64,000 bases of DNA, from positions 135,501 through 199,500 of the forward strand of contig NZ_KN050790.1 of NCBI RefSeq assembly GCF_000745965.1. Reading direction: 5' to 3'. Numbering within the stretch: the stretch's first letter is position 1; every line of letters begins with the position of its first letter. Of this stretch, positions 54,164 through 62,912 are shown one piece after another. Source of the stretch: Edaphobacter aggregans DSM 19364 (GTDB lineage Bacteria; Acidobacteriota; Terriglobia; Terriglobales; Acidobacteriaceae). The notes beneath the pieces were generated by a model. That model saw nothing but the letters and a program-made list of their open reading frames with translations, was not told where the DNA came from and did no database searches. The position numbers and the translations under genes are program-made.

Positions 54164-54265
54164 GCAGCACCCCTCCGCGTCTTCCCCCAGAAGTCGTCAT
54201 CTCGACCGGACCCCGAGCGAGGGGGAGCGAGCCGAGGGGGAATGGAGAAAGCCCTGTATTTCGAT
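53851..54265. repeat. Dispersed repeats inside and after the zinc-binding gene
   Basis: GTGTCATCCTGAGC (53851) and GTGTCATCCTGAGCGGAGCG with GTCGAAGGACCTGCGG (53878-53918) lie within the open frame and are translated, so a repeat has inserted into the gene tail without breaking it. A related but different unit (GTCATCTCGACCGGACCCCG, GAGCGAGGGGGAGCGAGCCG) is at 54195-54245. The stretch 54266-54483 holds nothing else I can name except the promoter of the next operon. Confidence 0.65.
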
Positions 54266-54483
54266 CAATGCCCGCAGCCCACGTCTCATCCCGCGCCGCA
54301 TCCCAAACCCTTCAGCAACAACAGGCCCCAAATGTCTCCGGCTTGTCTCCAATCTGTCATTTCATCGCATAAAGTCCTTCTCCCTGAGCATCTTGGCCCA
54401 TTCTTCACATCAACGGGTATATAACCTATCTAGCTAAAACCGTTCGCCCGAAAATAGCGTGTATGGTTTTGGAGGACATCACC

Positions 54484-55167
54484 GTGAGCATGATTCTCGT
54501 CATCGAAGACGACCCCCGTATCCAGAAGGCGCTCTATCGCCAGTTCACCACCGAAGGCTACGACGTCACCCTCGCCTCCGACGGCATCGAAGGTCTCAAT
54601 AGCTGCAAAACACTCAAACCCGCAGGCGTCGTCCTCGACCTCATGCTCCCCGGCCTCTCCGGCCTTGAGGTCTGTAAAGGCATCAAGAGCTGGTCCGCCA
54701 CCACCCCCGTCGTCGTCCTCAGCGCCGTCTCCGAGGTCGCTGACAAGGTCCTCCTCCTCGAGATGGGAGCCGACGACTACGTCACCAAGCCCTTCAGCCC
54801 CCGCGAGCTCCTGGCCCGCGTCCAGGCCGCCATCCGCCGCACCCAGCGCCCCGTCTCCAACCAGAAGATCTCCTTCGGAAACGTCACCGCCGACTTCTCC
54901 GGCATGGTCATCACCAAAGACGGTGCTCCCGTCACCCTCACCGCACACGAGATCAAGCTGCTCCAGTACTTCGTCGAAAACGCCGACCGCGTCATCACCC
55001 GTGAAGAGCTCCTCTCCGACGTCTGGCACTACACCTCGTACCCAACCACACGCACTGTCGATAACCACATCATGAAGCTTCGGCAGAAGCTCGAAACCGA
55101 CCCTGCCCATCCCGTCTACTTCCGCACCATGCACGGCATCGGTTACAAATTTGTTCGTGGAAGCTAG
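54484..55167 (+). CDS. OmpR-family response regulator
   Basis: The protein has 227 residues from GTG 54484 with GGAGG 8 bases upstream; ATG 54490 and ATG 54463 are alternatives. Receiver at about 3-118: EDD at 8-10, phosphoacceptor Asp52 in VVLDLMLPGLSG, Lys in DDYVTKPFSP. Winged-helix domain at about 130-225: LTAHEIKLLQYFVENADRVI, TTRTVDNHIMKLRQKLE, FRTMHGIGYKFV. OmpR-type regulators bind tandem direct repeats. The cognate kinase follows 24 bases downstream. First gene of a four-gene operon. Confidence 0.94.
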   Translation: MSMILVIEDDPRIQKALYRQFTTEGYDVTLASDGIEGLNSCKTLKPAGVVLDLMLPGLSGLEVCKGIKSWSATTPVVVLSAVSEVADKVLLLEMGADDYVTKPFSPRELLARVQAAIRRTQRPVSNQKISFGNVTADFSGMVITKDGAPVTLTAHEIKLLQYFVENADRVITREELLSDVWHYTSYPTTRTVDNHIMKLRQKLETDPAHPVYFRTMHGIGYKFVRGS

Positions 55168-55191
55168 CGAAGGAAAGAAAGGCTCCGAGCC

Positions 55192-57024
55192 ATGGCGCTG
55201 AGGTACAGGCTGCGAGTCAGAACGACGCTCCTCATTCCCCTGCTCGTTATCTCCTTCGGCTGCACCATCGTCAGTCTTCTCGTCATCCGAACGCTGGTCG
55301 AGCGCCAGGCCCGCACCTCGCTCGCCTCCGACCTCCGCCACTCCGTGATGACCTACCAGAACCTCGAGCGCCAGCGCCGCCAGATGCTCCTCAACGAGTC
55401 CGCCCTTCTGGCCGACCTCCCCAGCCTCAAGGCCCTGATGACCACCCACGACGCCCGAACCATCGAAGACGGCGGAGTAGAGTTCTGGGCCGTCAGCGGA
55501 AGCGATCTCTTCGCCCTCCTCGAGCCGAACGGCGAGCTCATCGCCTTCTACAACCCCGGCCCTTCCCTCCACCGCGCCAGCGTCGAGCACGCCCTCAGGA
55601 AAGCATTCCAGCACACGGAAGACGTCAGCACACTCTCCGTCGATGGCCGCCTCTACGAGCTAGCCATCGAGCCCCTCGTCTTCGGAGCGAGGACTACAGG
55701 AACACGCCTCGGCTTCGTCGCCTCCGCCTACGCGATCGACGAACAGGTCGCTCGCGAGGTCAGCCAGGCCGCGGCCGCCGAGGTCGCCTTCACCTCCGGC
55801 CAGCAGGTCGTCGCCAGCACACTCAACCCCGACCTCCAGCAGCAGTTCCTCTCTCAACTCAACTCGGTCCTTCACTCGCCGCCCGAAGGAAGCAGAATCC
55901 ACCTCGGCGACGAGGACTACCTCGCCGCCTCCGTCTGCCTCCAGCCCACCTCAACCACAAGCGACGCAATTGAAGCGCCCCAACTCATCGTCCTCAAATC
56001 CTTCGCGCAATCCACCGAGTTCATCGGCCAGGTCAATCGCTGGGTCCTCACCCTCGGCCTGCTCGCCCTGCTCGTCGGAACCGGAATGTTGGTCTCCGTC
56101 TCACGCACCATCACACAGCCTCTCGAAGAGCTCGTCGGCGGAACCCGCGCCCTCGCCCATGGAGACTTCGACTACAAGCTCAGCGAGCACGGAGCCTCCG
56201 AGATCCGCGAACTCAGCCGCGCCTTCGACCGTATGCGCGTCCAGCTCCAGAGCACCCAGAAGGACCTCATCGACTCCGAGCGGCTCGCCACGATCGGAAG
56301 AATGGCCAGCTCCATCTCCCACGACCTCCGGCACTACCTCTCGGCGATGTACGCCAACGCCGAGTTCATGAGCGACGGCAACCTCGCGCAGCCCGAGCGC
56401 GAGGAGCTCCTGCAGGAGGTCAAGGACGCGGTCCAGGGCATGACCGACCTGCTCGATTCCCTGCTCCTGTTCACCCAAACAGGACGAGCGCTGCACCCGG
56501 AATATCAATCGATCGCCGTCATCCTCCAGCGCGCCGTCAACATGGTTCGTTCACACCCCGCAGCCCGCGACGTCCGCATCACGGTAAGCGAGCTCTCCTC
56601 CCTCACCGTCTGGGTCGACGAGCAGAAGCTCGGGCGCACTGTCTACAACATCCTGCTCAACGCCTGCCAGGCCGCGCGCCGCGGACACGGCCCCGCAGCG
56701 GTTTCGTTGAGCCTGCTTGAAGACGAGGACGCGATCCACATCCGCATCGCCGACAACGGTCCCGGCGTCCCCGAGGCGATCCGTCAGACCATCTTCCTCC
56801 CCTTCGTCAGCGAGGGGCGCGAGAGCGGCATCGGCCTCGGCCTCACGCTGGCCCAGCAGATCGCGCAAGAACACGGAGGCAGCATCACCCTGTCGCAGAC
56901 CGCGGAAGAGAACACCGTCTTCACCATCACGATTCCCAAAGCAGCCGCCCCAGCCCTCAGCCATGAATCCGGCAGACGATCCGCACCGACACAAGCGCAA
57001 GCTTCGATCCAAGGACGAGGTTGA
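55192..57024 (+). CDS. HAMP-containing sensor histidine kinase
   Basis: The protein has 610 residues. Membrane helices at about 12-34 and 284-303 enclose a periplasmic sensor of about 250 residues (FWAVSGSDLFALLEPNGELI, TGTRLGFVASAYAIDEQVAR), in keeping with a double-Cache-like fold. HAMP follows at about 304-357, the H-box with His377 in SISHDLRHYLSAMYANAEF, and the N-box NILLNACQAARRG, G1 IADNGPGVPEAIR and G2 ESGIGLGLTLAQQ motifs. All catalytic parts are present. It should phosphorylate the OmpR regulator encoded just upstream. Its stop nearly touches the next gene (stop 57024, ATG 57027), so barrel-protein translation is tied to it. Confidence 0.94.
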   Translation: MALRYRLRVRTTLLIPLLVISFGCTIVSLLVIRTLVERQARTSLASDLRHSVMTYQNLERQRRQMLLNESALLADLPSLKALMTTHDARTIEDGGVEFWAVSGSDLFALLEPNGELIAFYNPGPSLHRASVEHALRKAFQHTEDVSTLSVDGRLYELAIEPLVFGARTTGTRLGFVASAYAIDEQVAREVSQAAAAEVAFTSGQQVVASTLNPDLQQQFLSQLNSVLHSPPEGSRIHLGDEDYLAASVCLQPTSTTSDAIEAPQLIVLKSFAQSTEFIGQVNRWVLTLGLLALLVGTGMLVSVSRTITQPLEELVGGTRALAHGDFDYKLSEHGASEIRELSRAFDRMRVQLQSTQKDLIDSERLATIGRMASSISHDLRHYLSAMYANAEFMSDGNLAQPEREELLQEVKDAVQGMTDLLDSLLLFTQTGRALHPEYQSIAVILQRAVNMVRSHPAARDVRITVSELSSLTVWVDEQKLGRTVYNILLNACQAARRGHGPAAVSLSLLEDEDAIHIRIADNGPGVPEAIRQTIFLPFVSEGRESGIGLGLTLAQQIAQEHGGSITLSQTAEENTVFTITIPKAAAPALSHESGRRSAPTQAQASIQGRG

Positions 57025-57026
57025 CG

Positions 57027-58532
57027 ATGAGAGACCTTACCTGCACTGTTCTGATGTATCTCCTTGCGAGTTCATCCGCAATCGCACTCCACGCCCAGAC
57101 GCAGCTCAAGACCACCGACGCCGAGATGGAGCAGCGCCTCGAGGCGATCTCGAACGCCCTCACCACCACGCGCCAGCAGCTCGACCAGTCGCAGCAGCAG
57201 ATCGTTCAGCTCCAGGCCGAACTGGCCGCGGTCAGGCAGCAGCTGGCCTCTCGACAGGACACCGCGCCCGCCTCCGGTCCAGTCGACCCCGCACCGGCGC
57301 AGGTAGCCAGCTCCAGCTCACAAGAGATGGAGGAGCGCCAACAGACCGTCGAGGCGCAGGTCAAGGTCCTCGACCAGAGCAAGGTCGAGAGCGGATCCAA
57401 ATATCCGGTGCGGCTCACCGGGCTCATTCTCTTCAACGGATTCCTCAATCGCGGCTCGGTGGACAACATCGATCTTCCATCCATCGCGACACGCCAGACT
57501 CCCGGCACAAGCGATGGAAGCGCGGGAGCCACCATGCGCCAGACGATTCTTGGGATCGAAGCGAACGGGCCGCGAATCGCAGGCGCCAGAAGCTCGGCCG
57601 ACGTGAGCTTGGACTTCTTCGGCGGCATCGCGTATAGCAACTACGGCACCGCCTCCGGCATAGTCCGCATGAGAACGGCCAGCGTCAATCTCGACTGGTC
57701 GCGGGATTCGGTACAGTTCGGCATGGTCGCTCCGCTCATTTCGCCGCTCAACCCCACTTCATACGCGACGGTTGCAGAGCCCGGTATGGCCTGGGCCGGA
57801 AACCTGTGGAGCTGGGCTCCGCAGCTCCGAATCGCTCATCGCTTCCCGCTCTCTGATGACAAGCAGTGGATGGCGGAGTTCGGACTGTGGGACCCTTCCT
57901 CTTCGGGGTACAACAAGAGCGATGTCTTTCGCGCTCCCAGCGCAGGCGAACAGACCAAACAGCCCGGCTATGAAGGACGAGTCTCCTTTGGCTCAGGCGG
58001 CGAGCGTGGATTCCAGGCAGGTGTCGGCGGATACTACAGCCGCCAGACGTACGGCAGCGCGAACAACGACGCGTGGGCCTTCACGGCCGACTGGCGCGTC
58101 CCGCTGGCACATCGCTTCGAGCTGAGCGGTGAAGGATATCGCGGCCGTTCGCTCGGCGGCCTCGGCGGCGGAGTCTATAAAGACGTGATCTTCGGCACCG
58201 ATCCGATCTCAGGTGCCACCGTGTGGCGCGGATTGAACGACATCGGTGGCTGGACGCAGTTCAAATCCCACTTCGGCCGGTCGCTTGAGGCAAACGCGAC
58301 CATCGGACAGGACAATGGTTTTGCGAGCGACTTTCACGCAGTCAATCTACCTTCAAACGCGAGCCAGACCGAGCTGCGGGCGCGCAATCGGATGCTAGCC
58401 GGCAACCTGATCTATCGGCCTAAGACCTACCTGATCTTCTCGCCGGAGTACCGTAGGATCTGGACGTGGCCGATCTCGGGCAAGGGCAGCACCGCAGACA
58501 TCTTTACGCTCTCGGTTGGATATCAGTTCTAG
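57027..58532 (+). CDS. Outer-membrane beta-barrel protein with N-terminal coiled coil
   Basis: The protein has 501 residues from ATG 57027. A signal peptide ends near SAIALHAQ. A coiled coil spans about 28-75 (EMEQRLEAISNALTTTRQQL, QSQQQIVQLQAELAAVRQQL), then a Ser/Pro/Ala linker. From about residue 125 alternating strands suggest a barrel (YPVRLTGLILFNGFLNRG, SADVSLDFFGGIAYSNYG, SRDSVQFGMVAPLI), ending in STADIFTLSVGYQF with a terminal Phe. The layout is like DcaP-type porins but sequence similarity to the porin at 15756 is not obvious. The family is unnamed to me. It sits between kinase and cupredoxin genes in one operon and may carry the signal molecule or the cargo of the system. Confidence 0.8.
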   Translation: MRDLTCTVLMYLLASSSAIALHAQTQLKTTDAEMEQRLEAISNALTTTRQQLDQSQQQIVQLQAELAAVRQQLASRQDTAPASGPVDPAPAQVASSSSQEMEERQQTVEAQVKVLDQSKVESGSKYPVRLTGLILFNGFLNRGSVDNIDLPSIATRQTPGTSDGSAGATMRQTILGIEANGPRIAGARSSADVSLDFFGGIAYSNYGTASGIVRMRTASVNLDWSRDSVQFGMVAPLISPLNPTSYATVAEPGMAWAGNLWSWAPQLRIAHRFPLSDDKQWMAEFGLWDPSSSGYNKSDVFRAPSAGEQTKQPGYEGRVSFGSGGERGFQAGVGGYYSRQTYGSANNDAWAFTADWRVPLAHRFELSGEGYRGRSLGGLGGGVYKDVIFGTDPISGATVWRGLNDIGGWTQFKSHFGRSLEANATIGQDNGFASDFHAVNLPSNASQTELRARNRMLAGNLIYRPKTYLIFSPEYRRIWTWPISGKGSTADIFTLSVGYQF

Positions 58533-58539
58533 AGGAGGA

Positions 58540-59274
58540 ATGGTGCGCAGTTCGCTTCGCTGGACGATCGCCTATTGCACGACGCTCATTGGACCCACGC
58601 TTCTGGCCCAGGGCGTAGACGTGTCGGCGCGGATCGTCATGCACACCGACAAGCGAACGGCCAGCACCGCTCAGAAGACCAACTCCAGCGTGGCCAACGT
58701 CGTCGTGTGGCTCTCCCCGACGCGCGCGGAGGACCCGAAACCTGCGCCTGCAGTGCATCCGCCCTACCGTCTGCTCCAGAAGGACAAGCAGTTTCACCCT
58801 CACCTGCTGGTGGTGCCGACGGGAACCAACGTCGAGTTCCCCAACGCAGATCCCTTCTTTCACAACGTCTTTTCGCTCTTCAACGGCAAGCGCTTCGACC
58901 TGGGACTTTACGAGTCCGGCACCAGCCGCTCCGTACGATTCGATCGCGAAGGTATCTCCTATATCTTTTGCAACATTCACCCGGAGATGGGGGCCGTCGT
59001 CCTCGCGCTCAGCACTCCTTACTATGCAGTCTCCGGCGCGGATGGCCTCATTACGATTCACGATCTCCCGCCGGGAAGCTACCGCATGAACGTGTGGAGT
59101 GAAAACGCGGCGTGGCTTCACGGGAGCGAGACACAGCACGTCGTACAGATCGGGCCCGGTGCGGGCACGGTTCGCCTGGGAGAGATTACGATGCAGCCCA
59201 CGGCCAGCCCGCTGGGAAACCATAAGAACAAGTTCGGCGAGGACTATCGGCCGGAGCCACACCCGCCTTACTAG
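58540..59274 (+). CDS. Exported cupredoxin-like protein
   Basis: The protein has 244 residues from ATG 58540, with GAGGAGGA touching it; GTG 58543 is also possible. A signal peptide ends near GPTLLAQ. A cupredoxin-like beta-sandwich covers about 40-170: VVVPTGTNVEFPN, FFHNVFSLFNGKRFDLGLYE and ISYIFCNIHPEMGAVVLA. The spacing of His (FFHNVFS) and Cys-x2-His-x2-Met (CNIHPEM) is that of a type 1 copper site. A carnitinase-like or carboxypeptidase-regulatory beta domain follows (ADGLITIHDLPPGSYRMNVW). Such proteins carry electrons or bind copper in the periplasm. Last gene of the RR-kinase-barrel operon. Confidence 0.82.
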   Translation: MVRSSLRWTIAYCTTLIGPTLLAQGVDVSARIVMHTDKRTASTAQKTNSSVANVVVWLSPTRAEDPKPAPAVHPPYRLLQKDKQFHPHLLVVPTGTNVEFPNADPFFHNVFSLFNGKRFDLGLYESGTSRSVRFDREGISYIFCNIHPEMGAVVLALSTPYYAVSGADGLITIHDLPPGSYRMNVWSENAAWLHGSETQHVVQIGPGAGTVRLGEITMQPTASPLGNHKNKFGEDYRPEPHPPY

Positions 59275-59316
59275 CCGCGACCAATCGCGTGCGGCGCAAT
59301 CAACACTCTCATTTTA

Positions 59317-59376
59317 TGGTGCCCGGAGGGGACTTGAACCCCCACGACCGGTTAAGGTCTGCGAAATTTTAAGTCT
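59317..59376 (-). pseudogene. 3' fragment of tRNA-Leu (UAA)
   Basis: On the minus strand: anticodon loop CTTAAAA (59373-59367), a variable arm GACC...GGTC, T-arm GTGGGGGTTCAAGTCCCC and acceptor TCCGGGCACCA. The 3' T-stem strand has four Cs where five are expected, and the 5' half of the tRNA is missing. Like the tRNA-Asn fragment it runs from anticodon loop to CCA, as left by integrase-mediated exchange. It is not a working tRNA. Confidence 0.72.
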
Positions 59377-59599
59377 CCGAAGAACACCGTATCTATGATA
59401 AATAAGGGGAAGTTAGCGTAGTTAGCGAATTGACTAAGCCCATTCCCGTCTGTAAATTTAGCGTAGCTTGCCGAAATTATGACGAACTGACGTCTGTACC
59501 CGAACGTGTACACGAAAAACCTTGCGCTTCAGCGCCCTTCCAGTAGTGCATTTGCAGTTCGAATCAATCGCAGCGAAGCGCCACTTCCCCTTCCTTCAT

Positions 59600-59634
59600 T
59601 AGTAGGGCCGTACTAGCTAGTAGGGCCGTACTAG
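59600..59634. repeat. Tandem palindromic repeat, two copies
   Basis: TAGTAGGGCCGTACTAG occurs at 59600-59616 and 59618-59634, an 18-base period with one spacer C. Each unit has arms (C)TAGTA/TACTA(G) around GGGCCG. It lies between the tRNA-Leu fragment and the intron relic. The stretch 59377-59599 otherwise holds no recognisable gene. Confidence 0.6.
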
Positions 59635-59671
59635 TTCAGCACTCCTCCACGTCCAGTTCAGCCATGCTTTG

Positions 59672-60036
59672 TCGAGGTATCGAAGAAGCCCTGGATATCA
59701 GCATCAAGCACATAGTTCACCTTCCTCTTCACGAGCGCATAGGACAGCGCGTCCAGCGCCTGGCTGGCGGCGCCTCGGACGAAAGCCATACGAGAAGCCG
59801 AGGAAGTCTACCTCATAACTCTGATTGAGGATGGTGACCACCGCATGCTGGACGATCTTGTCTTCCAGTGCGGCGATCCCGAGCGGACGTTTCCGTCCGT
59901 CGCCTTTCTCGATATAACCCCTTCTCGATGGCAGCGCCCGGTAGGCTCCGCGATGCAACTGCTGTGCAGATCGGCGAGCCGATCCTCCAGTCCGGTTTCA
60001 TACTCCTGCCATGTCATGCCATCCACTCCGGGAGCG
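59672..60036 (-). pseudogene. Group II intron reverse transcriptase relic (fingers/palm part)
   Basis: Read on the minus strand in three successive frames: APGVDGMTWQEYETGLEDRL, then RGAYRALPSRRGYIEKGDGR and KRPLGIAALEDKIVQHAVVT with SYEVDFLGFSYGFRPRR, then LDALSYALVKRKVNYVLDAD with IQGFFDT. These are RT blocks 0-3 of group II intron proteins. At least two frameshifts and loss of the catalytic YADD block, maturase and 5' part show it is dead. It is probably a remnant of an intron related to the one at 63731-64000. Confidence 0.85.
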
Positions 60037-60234
60037 GCTCTGCGCTACAAAGAGCCAAAGCTGTCCCTTAATAAATCGATCGTGACGAACAATCGAGCTG
60101 GTTTTCTTATCGCACATGGAACCCTATCTCCTGATTGAAATAACGTCCGTCAGATTTATGGCCTCACACGCCATTCGGAGCCTTTAGAAGTGCAATTTCG
60201 TCCGGTGATACTGGCCTGATGGTGAGGTCTGTTG

Positions 60235-61884
60235 CTAGTGCATCGCTTCTCCCGCAGCACCTCCCTGTCCGGGCTTGTTCTTGCTCAGAATGAAGGCGCA
60301 CACCACCATGCCCATCGCCATCCAACAGAGTAGACGGTAGATGTCCTGATAAGCCTGCGCAGCAGCTTGCTGATTGAGTTGCTGATAAATAAGAGCTCGT
60401 GCCATGAGGCCGGGTCCGGGTCCTTTGCCGCTACCGCCAAAGTAAGAGGTAAGCGCGTTGACATGGTTGACGTACGCGGGATTGCCGGGCTGCATGGACT
60501 CCTGCAGGCGCGCCTGGTGGAAGAGAGAACGGTTGGTGACGATCGCTCCAGTGACGGCGATGAAGATGCTGCCGCCAACATTGCGAACGAAGTTGATGAT
60601 CCCGGAGACCTGATTGCTCGCCTCTTTCGGAAGTCCGACATACGCTGCGGTGGTGATGGCGATGAAGGCGAAAGGAATCGCGAACATCTGAAGAATTCGC
60701 AACCAGGAGGCAAAACCGAAGGTCATGGTGAGCGTGAAGTGCGTGGAGGTGTAATAGAACGCGCCGGCGAAGCAGGCGAAACCGAACGCAGCCATATTTC
60801 TTGCTGGAAACCTGCCGGTAGCTATTCCTGCCAGAGGCATAACGACGAGCAGGGCAAGTCCTCCGCCTGCGAGGGCCTCTCCGGCGCGGGTTGCCGTGTA
60901 GCCCATCAGTTGCTGCAGGAACTGGGGCTCAAGTACGGTTGCAGCATTCAGGACTCCGCCGACCAGAATCATGAGGAAACAACAGATAGCGAAATTCTTG
61001 TACTTGAATAGCCGCAAATTCATGATGGGGTTCTTAGCCCGCCACTGCCACCAGATCAGGCCGGTCATACCGGCAACGAATAGAAGGCAGAAGATGCGGA
61101 TGAAGTTGGAGGCAAACCAGTCATTCTCTTCCCCCTTATCGAGCATGATCTGCATGCCGCCCATGGCGACCGTGAGCAACCCGAGGCCGATGTAGTCCAG
61201 TCTCCTGAGATTGGCACGATCTGCTTTGATCCAGGGCGGATCCTCGACCAGGCGACTGACCAAAAAGAACGCGAGTATGCCGACGGGCAGATTAATGTAG
61301 AAGATCCATCGCCATGAGTAGTTGTCGGTGATCCAGCCGCCGATTGTCGGTCCGAGTGACGGCGCAAGCACTGCCACAAGACCGTAGAGCGCGAAGGCCT
61401 GGCCGCGCTTCTTTTCTTCGAAGGAATCCGCCATGATAGCTTGCGCCATGGGCTGGAGGCCGCCACCCCCGACGCCCTGAAGGACACGCGCAAAGAGCAA
61501 GATCGGGAGCGTCGGCGCGATACCGCAAAGAAAGCTTGCGACCGTGAAGATGGTGATGCACAGCAAAAAGAAGTTTCTGCGGCCGATGACGCTTGACGCC
61601 CAGGCGCCCACTGGCAGAATGATCGCGTTGGAGACAAGATAGCTGGTGAGAACCCAGGTTCCCTGATCGGTGCTGGCGCCGAGATCACCTGCAATGTGTG
61701 GAAGGGCGACATTGGCAATGGAGGTATCGAGAACCTCCATGAAGGCAGCGAGGGCAACTGTGGCCGCGATCAGCCAGGGGTTGACACTAGGCTTCCATCG
61801 CCCGCTGCTCCCGACTTCTCTGACCTCCGCTTTCCTTTCCGGTGGAGTAAGCGTTGTCGAATTCATTGACGCAAGCCCAACCAT
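60235..61884 (-). CDS. DHA2-family (EmrB/QacA-type) drug efflux transporter
   Basis: The protein has 549 residues and about 14 membrane helices, the DHA2 norm. Signature text: FMEVLDTSIANVALPHIAGD (motif D1), SNAIILPVGAWASSVIGRRN (motif A), LPILLFARVLQGVGGGGLQP (motif B) and LAPSLGPTIGGWITDNYSWR (motif C, antiporter). It exports lipophilic drugs with proton antiport, usually with an EmrA/HlyD partner, but none lies next to it. ATG 61884 follows AGGTGA; ATG 61866 is an alternative. An inverted repeat 90-120 bases upstream and a TetR gene 1 kb away suggest repression by that protein. Confidence 0.92.
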   Translation of the reverse strand: MVGLASMNSTTLTPPERKAEVREVGSSGRWKPSVNPWLIAATVALAAFMEVLDTSIANVALPHIAGDLGASTDQGTWVLTSYLVSNAIILPVGAWASSVIGRRNFFLLCITIFTVASFLCGIAPTLPILLFARVLQGVGGGGLQPMAQAIMADSFEEKKRGQAFALYGLVAVLAPSLGPTIGGWITDNYSWRWIFYINLPVGILAFFLVSRLVEDPPWIKADRANLRRLDYIGLGLLTVAMGGMQIMLDKGEENDWFASNFIRIFCLLFVAGMTGLIWWQWRAKNPIMNLRLFKYKNFAICCFLMILVGGVLNAATVLEPQFLQQLMGYTATRAGEALAGGGLALLVVMPLAGIATGRFPARNMAAFGFACFAGAFYYTSTHFTLTMTFGFASWLRILQMFAIPFAFIAITTAAYVGLPKEASNQVSGIINFVRNVGGSIFIAVTGAIVTNRSLFHQARLQESMQPGNPAYVNHVNALTSYFGGSGKGPGPGLMARALIYQQLNQQAAAQAYQDIYRLLCWMAMGMVVCAFILSKNKPGQGGAAGEAMH

Positions 61885-61970
61885 CCACGGTCACCTCTAA
61901 CACTTTGCGAACTGTTTCCGTTTACTGCTCTTTTTGCGAGGCTGAGCATTAGTGTTCCTTCAATTAATAT

Positions 61971-62000
61971 ACATACTGTATCTGCAATCGTATTGTATGT
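61971..62000. promoter_or_regulatory. Inverted repeat upstream of the efflux pump, candidate TetR operator
   Basis: ACATAC (61971-61976) and GTATGT (61995-62000) flank TGTATCTGCAATCGTATT; the inner GTAT/GTAT bases add partial symmetry. The 30-base span and its place between pump start and presumed promoter fit a TetR-type operator. The stretch to 62078 otherwise shows nothing. Confidence 0.4.
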
Positions 62001-62078
62001 CTAGGAGAGGTTTGTCAAGGGACCCATGATGGCAGACACAGGCATAGGCAAATATTAACAACCAAAGTCATATTCCCG

Positions 62079-62453
62079 GTGCAAGGCTATGATCGCGGCA
62101 CATGCGGTCTTCATGAAGATGGTGGACACCTCGGCCACCATCGCACATTGAGTGTCGGGCGGAGGATGAGGGAGAAGGGAGGAGACGAACAAAAAAGCGC
62201 TTACCCCACAGCGATTGTTGTTATCGAGCAATGGATCTGTTTCGTATTGGGCCTAGTCTGCATGGTCCTCGGGTTCTGGGGGATTTGTATGAAGCACGGA
62301 CAGCATGCTCTTTCTGCATACATCGCATGGCTGGGACCGCTATATATGCCGACGTTGCGGGTAACGGCAAATCGTGTGCCTCGGATTGGGTGTAATGCTG
62401 GTACGCCAGAGATGGGCGCATCTCTGACCGCCTTCGATTTCCAGCCCACTTAA
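62079..62453 (+). CDS. Doubtful short open frame with one hydrophobic segment
   Basis: This is a 124-codon frame. The middle (AIVVIEQWICFVLGLVCMVL) could span the membrane, but the N-terminal part is low in codon bias and no well-spaced ribosome site precedes any of its start codons. I know no family. It may be chance. Confidence 0.22.
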   Translation: MQGYDRGTCGLHEDGGHLGHHRTLSVGRRMREKGGDEQKSAYPTAIVVIEQWICFVLGLVCMVLGFWGICMKHGQHALSAYIAWLGPLYMPTLRVTANRVPRIGCNAGTPEMGASLTAFDFQPT

Positions 62454-62555
62454 AGATTACTGCGATCTTCTCGCAGGGACCGGTGTGTGATGCCGATGTA
62501 TTTGCCCGTTCGCCGGAAAGTTCTCGTCTCCACGCGCAATGGCTAAGGAGCAACC

Positions 62556-62684
62556 ATGAAAACCAAAATGAAAGACGACCTGGAAGACATCCCAATGGCG
62601 TACTTGTGGTGTGTAGTTCTCGCAATCATTGCGATTGTGGCCGTTGCGGTGGTTGTGGTCATTTCGATTGTTTTAAAAGCCTGA
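62556..62684 (+). CDS. Small single-span membrane protein (42 residues)
   Basis: ATG 62556 follows AAGGAG by 6 bases. The product has a charged head (MKTKMKDDLEDIP) then one long hydrophobic helix (LWCVVLAIIAIVAVAVVVVI) and ends VLKA. No family is known to me. The strong ribosome site and clean membrane helix make it credible; it stands alone between the efflux pump and the TetR gene and might modulate that pump, as small membrane proteins do for others, but this is a guess. Confidence 0.5.
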   Translation: MKTKMKDDLEDIPMAYLWCVVLAIIAIVAVAVVVVISIVLKA

Positions 62685-62912
62685 GCACGTAACTCTCGCG
62701 GTATATCTTCGCGTCAATGCCTCGGAGTTGAAGGGGCGCTCGGTTCAAAGCGAATCCTTTCAGGATTCAGGCTGTCAGGCAAGACCTCCAGAAGATAAGC
62801 TATCCTCGTATCAGGATGTAGAGTGTTCATTGTGTTCAGAATCGTGTCGGCACAACTTGGATCCTGACGTTGGCGCCATCTGAGTGTGTCTTACGTTTCT
62901 TAGAGGTAGTCA

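Noticed and set aside
54430..55614. 394-codon minus-strand open frame
   Set aside because: Antisense across the OmpR regulator and kinase start; no motifs.
59317..59400. Full tRNA-Leu gene
   Set aside because: The 5' half is missing and the T-stem lacks a base, so it cannot fold as a complete tRNA.
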